A stretch of DNA of 64,000 bases from CALZFJ01 sp051878575. GTDB lineage: Bacteria > Bacteroidota > Bacteroidia > Bacteroidales > Muribaculaceae. The position numbers and the translations under genes were made by a program. A model generated the notes under the pieces. It worked only from the letters and a program-made list of their open reading frames with translations. It had not been told where the DNA came from and searched no databases. This document shows, one piece after another, positions 16,772 through 26,694 of the stretch. How positions within the stretch are numbered: the first letter of the stretch is position 1; every line of letters starts with the position of its first letter. The stretch is from contig JBJEKJ010000091.1 in the NCBI GenBank assembly GCA_051878575.1, positions 1 through 64,000 of the forward strand, in the 5' to 3' direction.

Positions 16772-16951
16772 TCACCAAAATTTGTTCAACTGGGGGTTAT
16801 ACTCAAATCCGCCCTCGGCGAGGCGCGCCTCTATCCACGAGCGGTCCACGTCGAGCGACGCGCACAGCTCGTCGAGCGTGGCATATTCGTCGCGTAGCTT
16901 CGTGTTCACGAAACTCATGAGCATCATCACGTCTTGTGGTAAATTCTCCAT
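16772..16951 (-). CDS. DUF4250 domain protein
   Basis: A 59-residue protein matching DUF4250 over its full length: MENLPQDVMMLMSFVNTKLRD, then the LDELCASLDVDRS helix and the end GFEYNPQLNKFW. The start at 16951 fits the family start; the longer open frame would begin upstream of the promoter element at 16970-16977. DUF4250 proteins are small, conserved in Bacteroidota and Firmicutes, and of unknown function. It is the first gene of an operon with polA. Confidence 0.85.
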   Translation of the reverse strand: MENLPQDVMMLMSFVNTKLRDEYATLDELCASLDVDRSWIEARLAEGGFEYNPQLNKFW

Positions 16952-16969
16952 ATCGTTGCTTGTTTTCCA

Positions 16970-16977
16970 CAAAAGTA
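16970..16977 (-). promoter_or_regulatory. promoter -7 element of the DUF4250-polA operon
   Basis: The minus strand reads TACTTTTG, a full TAnnTTTG match, 19 bp before the ATG at 16951. Confidence 0.65.
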
Positions 16978-17063
16978 GGAAATTTTTGCGTATTTCTCGC
17001 ATCCGGGCGCCGAAATCGGCCGAAATAGCCGCGCGCAGGCCGGCGGCGCCGTTTCCGGGCTTC

Positions 17064-18743
17064 TCAGAAGGGGCTCGGGGCGGTGAGCAGCAGCTCGGCT
17101 CCGGTGGCAGGGTGCGTCAAGGCGAGCACCTCGGCATGGAGGCACAGCCGTCGGCCTGCCACGAGGCTCCGGGCATTGCCGCCGATGCCTGCTCCTCCGT
17201 TTCTCCCATAAATCCTGTCGCCGAGAATCGGGGCATTTAGCCCGAGGCGATGCGCGGCGTGCACACGGAGCTGATGCGTGCGTCCTGTGAGCGGGATGAA
17301 GCGCACCCGCGTCACCTCGCCGCTCACTCCGCCACGCCGAAGCTCGGCGAGCTCGCCCGCCGGGAGCGGAGTCACCTCATAGCGCGTCACCGCATGCTTG
17401 CCGTGCTCCCGGCTCACCATCTGCTGCGGACGGTGCTCCACGTCGGGGCACAGAGGCAGCTCTATCACACCTTGCGGCCGACTCACGGCTCCGCCGAGCA
17501 GCGCCACATACTCCTTCCTCACGGTGTGCCCGGCAAATTGCCGCTGTAGTGCCTTGTGGGTGGCGGCGTCCTTGGCGAACACCACGATGCCCGATGTGTC
17601 CATATCGAGGCGGTGCACCACGTGCAGCTCGCAGCCGAGAATGGCGGTGAGGCGCTCGTGGAGCGATGTGGAGGCTATCTTTCCGGGCACGGTGAGCATC
17701 CCCGAGGGCTTCTCCACAGCCACTATGTGCTCGTCGCTGTAGATGACGCGCACCGGGGCGAAGTCGTCGCACACCGGCTCGGGCTCCACGTCGAGCCCTT
17801 GCAGCATGAAGCCGAGAATGGGGCGGCACTTGCCGTGGCAGGCGGGATAGAAATGCGCGTGGTGGCGCACCTCGCCCACCGGCGACTGCCCATACCAGAA
17901 CTCTGCCATCGCCACGGGCCGCAACCCGCTCGCAAAGGCATATTGCAGCAGTTTCGGTGCGGCGCACTCTCCGGCTCCGGCCGGCGGAAGCTGCTGCGGA
18001 GTAGTGGCGAAAATCTCGCTGAGGGTGCGGCGCTCGCCGCGGGCGTTGAGCATCACAAATTGGTCGAAAAGCCACTTCTGGAGCGCCACCGACCGTCGGC
18101 GCCGCTCCTCGCGAAGCTCGTCGACGTAGTCGTCGATTATTCTCACCGCAGCTTCGGCATCGGCTATGGCGGCACTGCCGCGCGCCTTGATGCGGCGCAG
18201 CTCGGCCTTCATCCATTGGCTCTCGTGCACAAGGGCATCGGCATCGGCGGTGCCCGATGCCCTTGCGGCGTCGCGACGCGCCTTGCTCCGTGCCATCAGC
18301 GCCTTGTGTGCCGCCACTGCCTCCTCGGCCTCCTCGCGCACACGCTCGAGTGCAGCATGCAGCGCACGGTAGTCGTCGGCGTGCTCTATGGCGTCGAGCT
18401 GACGGTTGATGCGGCTTATCCGCTCCTCCTCGAGGCGGAAACGGCCGTCGGGGCGCAGCATGTCGTAGACGGGCGGCACGAAATAGTCGTGGCGGTTGCT
18501 GCCGGCAAGATTGCCCGAGAAGGCGGCGAGATAGCCCACGGTGCCGTCGGGGCGGCGCACCACAAGCACTCCAAACATCTTCCCGAGGCTCAGCTCCCCG
18601 AGCCACTCGGCTCGCGAGGCCAAGTAGCGCATCACCCCGCGCGAAGCCTCTATGGCAAGCGGATGGGGCTCATAGCAAAATGGATTGGTAAACCGCCCGG
18701 GCAGCGCTATGCCGCCGGCATCAATATCAAAGTCGTGCACCAT
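17064..18743 (-). CDS. RluA-family RNA pseudouridine synthase with long N-terminal extension
   Basis: A 559-residue protein. The C-terminal ~220 residues form the RluA catalytic domain: VIYSDEHIVAVEKPSGMLTVPG, the catalytic Asp in HRLDMDTSGIVVFAK, and GRTHQLRVHAAH followed by GDRIYG. The first ~330 residues are a Bacteroidota-type extension: a globular part (FCYEPHPLAIEA, GKMFGVLVVRRPDGTVGYLAAFSGNLAG), a highly charged coiled-coil-like helix (about 110-220) and a CHGKCRPILGFML segment just before the catalytic part. It isomerises uridine in rRNA or tRNA; which site is not known. The coding sequence is GC-rich with large antisense open frames. Confidence 0.88.
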   Translation of the reverse strand: MVHDFDIDAGGIALPGRFTNPFCYEPHPLAIEASRGVMRYLASRAEWLGELSLGKMFGVLVVRRPDGTVGYLAAFSGNLAGSNRHDYFVPPVYDMLRPDGRFRLEEERISRINRQLDAIEHADDYRALHAALERVREEAEEAVAAHKALMARSKARRDAARASGTADADALVHESQWMKAELRRIKARGSAAIADAEAAVRIIDDYVDELREERRRRSVALQKWLFDQFVMLNARGERRTLSEIFATTPQQLPPAGAGECAAPKLLQYAFASGLRPVAMAEFWYGQSPVGEVRHHAHFYPACHGKCRPILGFMLQGLDVEPEPVCDDFAPVRVIYSDEHIVAVEKPSGMLTVPGKIASTSLHERLTAILGCELHVVHRLDMDTSGIVVFAKDAATHKALQRQFAGHTVRKEYVALLGGAVSRPQGVIELPLCPDVEHRPQQMVSREHGKHAVTRYEVTPLPAGELAELRRGGVSGEVTRVRFIPLTGRTHQLRVHAAHRLGLNAPILGDRIYGRNGGAGIGGNARSLVAGRRLCLHAEVLALTHPATGAELLLTAPSPF

Positions 18744-18750
18744 AACCTAC

Positions 18751-18783
18751 TAAAAAAGGCTGCGCCCACTGTGTGACGCAGCC
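18751..18783 (-). terminator. rho-independent terminator of the gene at 18816
   Basis: On the minus strand GGCTGCG (18783-18777) pairs with CGCAGCC (18764-18758) across a 12-base loop and is followed by six T. It lies 33-65 bp past the stop codon, between that gene and the RluA-like gene. Confidence 0.8.
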
Positions 18784-18815
18784 CATTATCAATCAATTAC
18801 TATAATCTTCGAAGA

Positions 18816-20255
18816 TTAGAGGACCACCTTCTTAACTACAGGTGCACCTGCCACTGTAGCCTTCACGATGAATGCGCCCTGAGCGGGAACTGCAACCTCT
18901 GTTGCGTTCTTGGCTGTTGCAACCACCTGACCTGCTACGTTGTACACGTTGATTTCCTCAGCCTCTGCGCTTACTGTAACCACGCCACCGTTAACTGCGA
19001 TAGTTGCGGCACCGTCGGCGATTGCGCCTGCCACACCTGCCTCGGGAGCATACTTACCAATCTTGTAAAGAGCAAGACCGTTGAAGCACTTGTAGGAGAT
19101 AAGGTTCACATACTCGTTGCCGGCACCGTCCTTAACATACTCGCGGTTCAAGCCATGATAGCGGTTACCACCATCGGACTGTTTTCCAAAACCTGAAGCC
19201 GGAACTGTCCAATATCTCTGCATGCCTTCAAATGTCATGCCTTCGCCAAGCTCGCACACGTTTACGTTGCAACCACCCATGTCGCCTGTGTATTGCTCGA
19301 TAGGATAGGCGATGAAGTTGCGACCGTCGACAGTGAACTCAACCACGCCGTTAGCGCCAAGTGATTTCTGTGCACAATCGGCAGGAGCCTTCTCCAATGA
19401 CTCCAGAATAGCACCTGTGGTGTTGTAAAGAGTAGGAGCAGAAGCAGCACCGTCAACATAGAACAAGCCGCCATAATACATAGTCTCCTCATCCTCACCC
19501 AAGAGAATCTTCACCGAAGGAGCAGTCGACCAGTTAGCGGCACTTGCAGGATAGAATTCAGTGATGGCCAAGTTGGTCGAGCCTTCGAAGTTGCCATACC
19601 ACTCGGTTGAGCCTTTCTCGCATGCGAAAGCATAAACAACTGAAGAGCTCGAGCCGGCTGCCATAATAGTACAAGGAGCCTCTTGCAAAGTGATATCACC
19701 TACCAAGTCGCAATAGTCGATACGCGGAGCCGCTTCGCCGAGCGGAAGTGAGGCTGCGAGTGTACAAGCTCCTGTCTCTACATCAAGTGTGTAAACTTTG
19801 AAAAATTCAGCACCTGCGAGAACCATATCGGCTACCCAAATGTGACCGAAATTATCTACACCAATAGTATTTATAACACCTAAACCTGTGCGGCGCTCGC
19901 CATCGAGTGTAACCTTGATCTCGCCAAGATAAGAGCCATCCTCAACGTTGAACTTGTGAACTGTAGCAACTTGTTGCATTACAAGATTGCCGTCTTTGTC
20001 GGGAGCAGTAACCTCAGGGTCGTCAGCTGCCCATGAAGAGATGTAAACCACGCCGTCCTTTACCACGCAAGTACGAGATTGCGTCGCCGCGATGCGAGAA
20101 CCAAGGAATGCATCGGCATTGTGGTTACGGTCGAGAATCCAAGCGTTGACACACTTGATGTCATTAACGGGTTCATAAGTATCGCCATCGGTTACAACTG
20201 CAAAAGCAGAAACTGTCGACAGCAATGCTGCACCAAGAAGTAATGATTTTTTCAT
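18816..20255 (-). CDS. secreted protein with T9SS-type C-terminal domain, propeller-like
   Basis: A 479-residue exported protein (signal peptide to about residue 19, VSAFA). Residues ~25-390 alternate short strands with phrases such as VVKDGVVYISSW, IGVDNFGHIWVADM and VEFTVDGRNFIAYPIE, which suggest a beta-propeller, but I do not recognise a named family. The end (about 410-479: VNGGVVTVSAEAEEINVYNVAGQVV, then AQGAFIVK and KKVVL) is a T9SS sorting-type domain. Codon use is less GC-rich than in neighbouring housekeeping genes, as often seen for highly expressed genes. It ends at a strong terminator. Confidence 0.75.
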   Translation of the reverse strand: MKKSLLLGAALLSTVSAFAVVTDGDTYEPVNDIKCVNAWILDRNHNADAFLGSRIAATQSRTCVVKDGVVYISSWAADDPEVTAPDKDGNLVMQQVATVHKFNVEDGSYLGEIKVTLDGERRTGLGVINTIGVDNFGHIWVADMVLAGAEFFKVYTLDVETGACTLAASLPLGEAAPRIDYCDLVGDITLQEAPCTIMAAGSSSSVVYAFACEKGSTEWYGNFEGSTNLAITEFYPASAANWSTAPSVKILLGEDEETMYYGGLFYVDGAASAPTLYNTTGAILESLEKAPADCAQKSLGANGVVEFTVDGRNFIAYPIEQYTGDMGGCNVNVCELGEGMTFEGMQRYWTVPASGFGKQSDGGNRYHGLNREYVKDGAGNEYVNLISYKCFNGLALYKIGKYAPEAGVAGAIADGAATIAVNGGVVTVSAEAEEINVYNVAGQVVATAKNATEVAVPAQGAFIVKATVAGAPVVKKVVL

Positions 20256-20633
20256 AATGAATTTTTTTTAGTTAATATATCAGTTAATTAGAATATATGC
20301 ATTTTTGACAATTGTTCATAATCAAGAATAGTAGTATGTGCGGATTTATCCGTTGCAAAGTAAGCGAAAAGAATTGTAACCTCAAAATAATAATATGTTT
20401 TTTTTGCAAAAAATCAGTTAAGAATCCAAAATGCCACTATCGATGACACGTGTCCGCTCTCACGGCAATTCGGCACATCGGCCACGATGCGGAAAGCCCG
20501 AAAGCGCCAAAAGATGCGTGATTGATGCGAGATTGTGAAAATTTCCGGGCGAAACAGTGCCAACGTATCGTGATTATAGCTATTTTTGCGGCTGTGTATC
20601 ACTATTGTGTATTTTTATATTTTTAGAGCAAAA
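20256..20633. other. divergent intergenic region
   Basis: The 378-bp region separates divergent genes. It contains the rightward promoter element at 20581 and, on the minus strand, TTACTTTG (complement of 20356-20363), a one-mismatch -7 element for the leftward gene with a leader of about 100 nt. No gene is supported in between. Confidence 0.5.
20581..20588 (+). promoter_or_regulatory. promoter -7 element of the metal efflux operon (TATTTTTG)
   Basis: TATTTTTG matches TAnnTTTG, 46 bp before the RND pump ATG at 20634. It supports that start over the upstream in-frame one at 20586, which lies inside the promoter element. Confidence 0.65.
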
Positions 20634-23600
20634 ATGTTTGATGCTATAGTTAGATTTTCGGTCAAGAAGAAGCTATTTGTGGCACTCACCACGCTGTTTC
20701 TTCTGCTTGGCGGCACATACGCGATGCTGACGCTCCCCATCGACGCGGTGCCCGACATCACCAACAACCAGGTGCAGATTGTCACCGTGTCGCCCACGCT
20801 GGCGCCTCAGGAGGTGGAGCAGCTTATCACTATCCCCGTGGAGACGTCGATGAGCAACATCATGAACGTGACGGAAATCCGCTCGGTGTCGAGATTCGGA
20901 CTCTCGCTCGTGACGGTGGTATTCAAGGACGACGTGCCCACGCTCGAGGCCCGGCAGCTCATAAACGAGCAGATACAGACCGTGGCAGGCGAGATTCCGC
21001 AGGAGCTCGGCACGCCCGAGATGATGCCCATAACCACCGGATTGGGCGAAATCTACCAGTATGTGCTGAAGGTGGACAAGGGGCACAAAAAGGACTACGA
21101 CGCCATGGAGCTGCGCACCATTCAGGACTGGATAGTGCGCCGACAGCTCTCGGGCATCCCGGGAATTGTGGAAATCAACAGCTTCGGAGGCTACCTGAAG
21201 CAATATGAGATAGCCATCGACCCCGAGGTGATATCGGCGCTGCAAATCACCATAGGCGACGTCTTCGAGGCCCTGAGCAAAAACAACCAGAACACCGGAG
21301 CAAGCTACATCGAGAAGCGCGACCGCGCCTACTACATACGCTCGGAGGGCATGATATCGAGCCTGAAGGACATTGAGCGGATAGTGGTGGCCAACCGCAG
21401 CGGCATGCCGGTGCACATAAGCGACATAGGGCGGGTGGGATTCGGCTCGCCAAAGCGATTCGGCGCCATGACCATCGACGGCGAGGGCGAATGCGTGGGC
21501 GGAATAGCCATGATGCTGAAAGGCGCCAACGCCAACGTGGTGACCAAAGAGCTCGAGCAGCGCATCGAGAAGGTGCAGAAAATGCTCCCCGAGGGTGTTA
21601 CCATAGAGCCTTACCTTAACCGCTCGGAGCTCGTGAGCCGCAATATCTCCACCGTGATAAGCAACCTCATCGAGGGAGCGCTGATAGTGCTCATCGTGCT
21701 GCTGCTTTTCCTCGGCAACGTGCGCGCGAGCGTCATCGTGGCGTCGGTGATTCCGCTCGCCATGCTTTTCGGCTTCATACTGATGCGCGTCTTCGGCGTG
21801 TCGGCCAACCTCATGAGCCTCGGCGCCATCGACTTCGGAATAGTGGTCGACGGCTCGATAGTGATACTCGAGGGCATACTCGCCCACATCTACTCCCGAC
21901 GGCTGCAAGGCTCGACGCTCGACGCCGGGCGGATGGGCGAGGAGGTGATTGCCGGAGCCTCGAAAGTGGTGCACAGCTCCACCTTCGCCGTGCTCATAAT
22001 ATTGATAGTGTTCTTCCCCATTCTCACGCTCAACGGCATTGAGGGCAAATACTTCACGCCGATGGCACAGACGCTCGTGTTCTGCATTATCGGCGCCCTG
22101 CTGCTCTCGCTCACCTACGTGCCGATGATGGCGTCGGTGTTCCTGAAGCGCGGCATCGAAATCAAGCCCACCTTCGCCGACAAGTTCTTCGGCTACGTCG
22201 GACGTCTCTACCACACAACGCTGCGGCTCTGCCTGCGCCACGTGTGGCTCACAATAGGCGCGGCATTCGCGCTGCTCGCCGCCTCGCTGATGCTGTTCAC
22301 CCGCCTCGGAGCGGAGTTTATCCCCACCCTCGACGAGGGCGACTTCGCCATGCAGATGACGCTGCCCGCCGGCAGCTCGCTCACGCGGAGCATCGAAATC
22401 TCGCAGGAGGCCGAGCGGGTGCTCATGCAGAACTTCCCCGAAGTGAGGCACGTGGTGGCAAAAATAGGCACCGCCGAGGTGCCCACCGACCCGATGTCGG
22501 TGGAGGATGCCGACGTGATGATAGTGATGAAGCCCTTCAAGGAGTGGACCTCGGCAAGCAGCCGCGACGAGATGGTGGAGAAGATGAAAACCGCCCTTGA
22601 GGCCGTGAAAGGCGCCGAGTTCAACTTCAGCCAGCCCATCCAGCTACGATTCAACGAGCTGATGACCGGCGCGAAGGCCGACATTGCCATAAAGCTCTAC
22701 GGCGAGGACATGGACGAGCTCTACGCCAAGGCCAAGGAGGCGGCGCAACACATTGAGAAGATTCCGGGAGCCTCGGACGTGATAGTGGAGCAGGCTGTGG
22801 GACTGCCGCAGCTCGTGGTGCACTACGACCGCAACAAGATTGCCCGCTACGGAATAAATATCGACGAGCTGAACGCGATAATACGCACGGCCTACGCCGG
22901 AGAGGCCGCAGGTGTGGTGTTTGAGAACGAGCGCCGCTTCGACCTCGTGGTGCGCCTCGACGACGCCATAGTGAAGGACCTCGACCTGAACCGGCTTTTC
23001 GTGCGCACCTGCGACGGATTGCAGGTGCCTGTGAGCGAGGTGGCGACTATCGACCTCGTGAGCGGCCCGCTGCAAATCAACCGCGACGCCGCAAAGCGCC
23101 GCATAGTGATTGGAGTGAACGTGCGCAACGCCGACATACAGCAGGTGGTGGACAACATAAGCCGCACCCTCGACAGGAACGTGAAGCTGCGACCGGGCTA
23201 CTACTTCGAGTATGGCGGGCAGTTCGAGAACCTGCAAAATGCCATCGACACGCTGCTCGTGGTGATTCCCATAGCGCTCATGCTCATCCTGCTGCTGCTA
23301 TTCTTCGCCTTCAAGAGCATCACCTACTCGCTCGTGGTGTTCTCCACCGTGCCCCTGTCGCTGATAGGAGGCATCGCGGCGCTGTGGCTGCGCGGACTGC
23401 CATTCAGCATCTCGGCGGGAGTGGGATTCATAGCTCTCTTTGGCGTGGCGGTGCTCAACGGCATACTGATGATTAACCATTTCAACGATTTGCAGAAATC
23501 GCGCAAGTATAATATGTGTACCGACAGAATAATCCTCGCAGGAAGCCACCACCTGCTCCGACCGGTGTTCCTCACCGGATTGGTGGCATCGCTCGGCTTC

Positions 23601-24965
23601 GTGCCCATGGCCATCGCCAAGTCGGCAGGCGCCGAGGTGCAGCGTCCGCTCGCCACGGTGGTGATAGGCGGACTGATAGTGTCGACGGCTCTCACGCTGA
23701 TAATAATCCCGGCATTCTACCGCTTGGTGAACTCATTCCCGGCATTATTGCGCAAGCTAAAGCGCATGAAAGACTCCTCGCGAGCCGCCGTAGCAGCCGC
23801 CTTGCTGCTTGTAGCGGCAATCCCGGCCACGGCACAGACTCAGGCCACGGCCGTGACTCTCGACGAGGCCATAGCAATAGCCCTTGAGAACAGCCCGCGG
23901 CTGAGAATAGCATCGGCCGAAATCGACCGGAGCCGCGCCGCCAAAGGCGAGAACTGGGACGGAGGCAGCACTTCGCTGAATTTCGCATGGGGACAGCTCA
24001 ACGGCGAGGAGAAAGGCGACCATGAGCTGACGGTGGAGCAGTCGCTCGGCTCTCTGCTCACCCCATTCTACCGTAACGCTCTCGTGAAAACCATGGTGGC
24101 GTCGGGCGAGACCCGCCGCGAAATGGTGAGAAAGGAGATTGTGGCCGAGGTGAAGCGCGCATGGGCCGACTACCTTGCGGCACTTAGCCTCTGCCGGCTC
24201 TACGACGGACAGACGGCTATCGCCGATAAGCTGCTGCGCATTAGCCGGCTGCGATTCGAACAAGGCGACATCAACCGACTCGAATACAGCATGATGACAT
24301 CGCTCGCCGTGGAACAGCGCACTCAGAGCAGGCTCGCCGCCGATGACAGGGAGCTTGCCGCACGCCGGCTGACGTGGGTGTGCCGTGCCAAATCGCCCAT
24401 AACGCCTGCCGACACGGCAATAACGCCCGCCGAGGCTCCGGCTGCCGCCAATCTCTCAAACGCGCACCTGAAATACTTCGACTTGCAGGCACAGGAGAAA
24501 GCCGACTTGGCAAAAATAGAGAAAAGCAAGTTTTTCCCGGAATTCTCAATAGGCTATTCTCGCCAGAAAATCGCTCCGCTCTCAGGGCTGAGCTCATGGA
24601 ATGTGGGCGTGTCGTTCCCACTGCTATTCTTCCCGCAGAGCAGCCGCGTGAGGCAGGCTCAAGCCGACGCCCGGATTGCCCGGTGGCAGGCCGACGACGA
24701 CAAAGCCGAGCTGAGCAACAAAGTGGCCGAGCTTAAAGGACAGGTGGCGAAAAAAGCCAATGCCATAGGCTACTTTACCGATGCCGCCCTGAAAGAGGCC
24801 GACGAATTGCAGCGCAACGCCATAGCCACCTACGAGGGCAGCGAGACCGGAATCGCCGAGCTCGTGCAGAGCCTCAACACCGCCCGCGACATACGCAAAC
24901 GCTACATCGACGCCGTGCACGACTACAACGTGTCGGTGCTCGAGCTTGAACTTTTCACAGAATAA
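20634..24965 (+). CDS. CusA/CzcA-type heavy-metal RND pump fused to a TolC-type outer-membrane channel
   Basis: A 1443-residue fusion. Residues 1-~1040 are a complete heavy-metal-efflux RND transporter: an N-terminal TM, periplasmic porter domains, TM4 with the proton-relay signature DFGIVVDG (Asp400, Asp406), a second porter half, and the final TM bundle (FGVAVLNGILMINHF). Residues ~1045-1068 form a signal-peptide-like hydrophobic stretch (MKDSSRAAVAAALLLVAA). Residues ~1070-1443 are a TolC/CusC-like domain (VTLDEAIAIALENSP, FEQGDINRLEYSMM, NVGVSFPLLFFPQ). One polypeptide thus carries the pump and the channel. CusA-TolC fusions are known in Bacteroidota; the metal (Cu, Ag, Zn, Co) cannot be read from the sequence. 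Confidence 0.9.
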   Translation: MFDAIVRFSVKKKLFVALTTLFLLLGGTYAMLTLPIDAVPDITNNQVQIVTVSPTLAPQEVEQLITIPVETSMSNIMNVTEIRSVSRFGLSLVTVVFKDDVPTLEARQLINEQIQTVAGEIPQELGTPEMMPITTGLGEIYQYVLKVDKGHKKDYDAMELRTIQDWIVRRQLSGIPGIVEINSFGGYLKQYEIAIDPEVISALQITIGDVFEALSKNNQNTGASYIEKRDRAYYIRSEGMISSLKDIERIVVANRSGMPVHISDIGRVGFGSPKRFGAMTIDGEGECVGGIAMMLKGANANVVTKELEQRIEKVQKMLPEGVTIEPYLNRSELVSRNISTVISNLIEGALIVLIVLLLFLGNVRASVIVASVIPLAMLFGFILMRVFGVSANLMSLGAIDFGIVVDGSIVILEGILAHIYSRRLQGSTLDAGRMGEEVIAGASKVVHSSTFAVLIILIVFFPILTLNGIEGKYFTPMAQTLVFCIIGALLLSLTYVPMMASVFLKRGIEIKPTFADKFFGYVGRLYHTTLRLCLRHVWLTIGAAFALLAASLMLFTRLGAEFIPTLDEGDFAMQMTLPAGSSLTRSIEISQEAERVLMQNFPEVRHVVAKIGTAEVPTDPMSVEDADVMIVMKPFKEWTSASSRDEMVEKMKTALEAVKGAEFNFSQPIQLRFNELMTGAKADIAIKLYGEDMDELYAKAKEAAQHIEKIPGASDVIVEQAVGLPQLVVHYDRNKIARYGINIDELNAIIRTAYAGEAAGVVFENERRFDLVVRLDDAIVKDLDLNRLFVRTCDGLQVPVSEVATIDLVSGPLQINRDAAKRRIVIGVNVRNADIQQVVDNISRTLDRNVKLRPGYYFEYGGQFENLQNAIDTLLVVIPIALMLILLLLFFAFKSITYSLVVFSTVPLSLIGGIAALWLRGLPFSISAGVGFIALFGVAVLNGILMINHFNDLQKSRKYNMCTDRIILAGSHHLLRPVFLTGLVASLGFVPMAIAKSAGAEVQRPLATVVIGGLIVSTALTLIIIPAFYRLVNSFPALLRKLKRMKDSSRAAVAAALLLVAAIPATAQTQATAVTLDEAIAIALENSPRLRIASAEIDRSRAAKGENWDGGSTSLNFAWGQLNGEEKGDHELTVEQSLGSLLTPFYRNALVKTMVASGETRREMVRKEIVAEVKRAWADYLAALSLCRLYDGQTAIADKLLRISRLRFEQGDINRLEYSMMTSLAVEQRTQSRLAADDRELAARRLTWVCRAKSPITPADTAITPAEAPAAANLSNAHLKYFDLQAQEKADLAKIEKSKFFPEFSIGYSRQKIAPLSGLSSWNVGVSFPLLFFPQSSRVRQAQADARIARWQADDDKAELSNKVAELKGQVAKKANAIGYFTDAALKEADELQRNAIATYEGSETGIAELVQSLNTARDIRKRYIDAVHDYNVSVLELELFTE

Positions 24966-24979
24966 AAAAATCAACGAAA

Positions 24980-25882
24980 ATGAAAATACATCCGCTTTTA
25001 GCCTCCCTTTTGATTCTTGCGTCATGCGCCGGAAGCAACGAATCGACAATCGGCGACAATGAGCCCGCCGACTCAGTGAACATCATAGCCGAAACGGCTC
25101 CGGCTGCCGCCGACTCGGCAATTGCCGATGCCGTGACAAGTGCCACCTATAAGGCCAACGCCCCGACTTTCAACGGCGTGCTCAGCGCAGCGCCAAACAG
25201 CAGCGCCACCGTGGCTCTGACCATGGGCGGACGCATTCACAGCCTGAACGTGTTACACGGCTCGGCCGTGGCCCGCGGACAGGTGATCGCCACACTCGAC
25301 AACCCCGAGTTCATCGAGCTGCAACAATCTTTTATCGACGCAGAGATTCAGCTCGAGTACCTTGAGAAGGAATACGAGCGGCAAAAGTCGCTCGGCGCAC
25401 AGGAAGCCGCATCGCAGAAACGCGTTCAGCAGAGTAAGGCCGACTACCTGTCGATGAAAAGCAAGGCCGAGGCATTGGCAATGCGACTCAAAGCTCTCGG
25501 AATCAGCCCCTCATCGGTGAAAATAGGCAACATAAAGGCCTACCTGCCTATCACCGCGCCAATTGCCGGCTATGTGACCGACATCAACGTCAACTTGGGA
25601 AAATACGTCGATATGGGAGAGCCCGTCTGCATGATTGTCAACAAGTCGCACACGCTCGTGGAGCTCTCAGTGTATGAAAAAGACATCAACATCATCAACG
25701 TGGGCGACATAATCGACTTCCGCGTGAACGGAATGGGCAAGGACACCTTCTCGGCCACCGTGGTCTCAATCGACCAGGCAGTGAACAAGGAGGACTACTC
25801 GATAAAGGTGTATGCGCGCGTCACGACGCCCAACCCCGCCTTCCGCCCGGGCATGTACGTCCGTGCCAAAGTGCGCCGATAG
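24980..25882 (+). CDS. CusB/CzcB-type periplasmic adaptor lipoprotein
   Basis: A 300-residue membrane fusion protein that begins 14 bp after the fused pump-channel gene, so the tripartite system needs just two genes here. The N-terminus has a lipobox (LILASCAG, Cys at about 16). It then shows the barrel-sandwich half IHSLNVLHGSAVARGQVIATLDNPEF, an alpha-hairpin with coiled-coil character (about 115-170), the second half-barrel LPITAPIAGYVTDINVNLGKYVDMGEPVCMIVN, and the beta-barrel to the end. It links the pump to the channel in the periplasm. The C-terminus is short and lacks a separate metal-chaperone domain. Confidence 0.9.
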   Translation: MKIHPLLASLLILASCAGSNESTIGDNEPADSVNIIAETAPAAADSAIADAVTSATYKANAPTFNGVLSAAPNSSATVALTMGGRIHSLNVLHGSAVARGQVIATLDNPEFIELQQSFIDAEIQLEYLEKEYERQKSLGAQEAASQKRVQQSKADYLSMKSKAEALAMRLKALGISPSSVKIGNIKAYLPITAPIAGYVTDINVNLGKYVDMGEPVCMIVNKSHTLVELSVYEKDINIINVGDIIDFRVNGMGKDTFSATVVSIDQAVNKEDYSIKVYARVTTPNPAFRPGMYVRAKVRR

Positions 25883-26045
25883 CTCGCCCGGAAGGGCCTG
25901 TCGGAAATGGGAGCCGCAAAGCCCTGCGGGCACTCCGCGGGGCGCTTAATTTGTGTTAAACGCCGCATGTCAACTTGTTTTTTAAAACAGCTATGCTTAA
26001 TTTTGCGATTCATAATTATATTAATTTTAATCTTTTAGAATCGAT

Positions 26046-26666
26046 ATGGAAAAGTTTTTAAAGAAATTGAGCGTATTTTGCCTGATTGCCACCCTCGCGG
26101 CAGGATTTACAAGTTGCGGCGACGACGATCCCGAACCGGAACCCGAGCCACAGCCCAAAAACTACACGCTGCTTTATGCTGCGCTGATTCCGAGCAACAA
26201 CCTCGATTGCGGCACAGTGAGCTTCACCGCCACCGACCCTATAAGCAACAAGCAGATAAGCGTAAGTCTGCCCGACAACGGAATCAATGATTGGAACAAC
26301 GAGGCTTATAAAGCCGTCAATGCGAAATTGGAAGCCGTCTCGACCTCCCTATTCAACTACAAGCGCTGCTACCTGCGCTACATCAAAGTTGACAACGTAA
26401 AATCGGGTCAAAAATACTCGGCAACCATCACATTCACTCCCGACAAAGACAAAATCAACGGACTCAACCAAGACGAGAAAATCTTTGTAGGCGATGTGGC
26501 AATTTACGCATTTGCCGTCAACACTGCCGACAACTATGTCTACACATTGAGCGACAACATAGAAATGGGCGTTATGGACATAACAGTGTCGGATTTCCTC
26601 AGCAATTTGGAGAGCATCTCAGCTACTTATTTCCAGCCTTTCAAAGCAGAGGGTATCCTTCCCTGA
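26046..26666 (+). CDS. surface-type lipoprotein, unknown function
   Basis: A 206-residue lipoprotein: signal peptide, lipobox AGFTSCGDDD (Cys about 27), then an acidic Pro/Glu tether (DDDPEPEPEPQP) of the kind that acts as a lipoprotein export signal to the surface in Bacteroidota. The rest is predicted mainly beta, with several Tyr/Asn-rich strands; I recognise no family. It lies 164 bp after the efflux adaptor and ends before a strong terminator, so it may be a separate unit. Confidence 0.7.
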   Translation: MEKFLKKLSVFCLIATLAAGFTSCGDDDPEPEPEPQPKNYTLLYAALIPSNNLDCGTVSFTATDPISNKQISVSLPDNGINDWNNEAYKAVNAKLEAVSTSLFNYKRCYLRYIKVDNVKSGQKYSATITFTPDKDKINGLNQDEKIFVGDVAIYAFAVNTADNYVYTLSDNIEMGVMDITVSDFLSNLESISATYFQPFKAEGILP

Positions 26667-26694
26667 CAGTTAGGTAGACACCCTGCCCGACATA

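Noticed and set aside
20673..22451. 592-codon minus-strand open frame
   Set aside because: It is antisense to the RND pump gene, with a His/Val/Glu-rich composition and no family resemblance.
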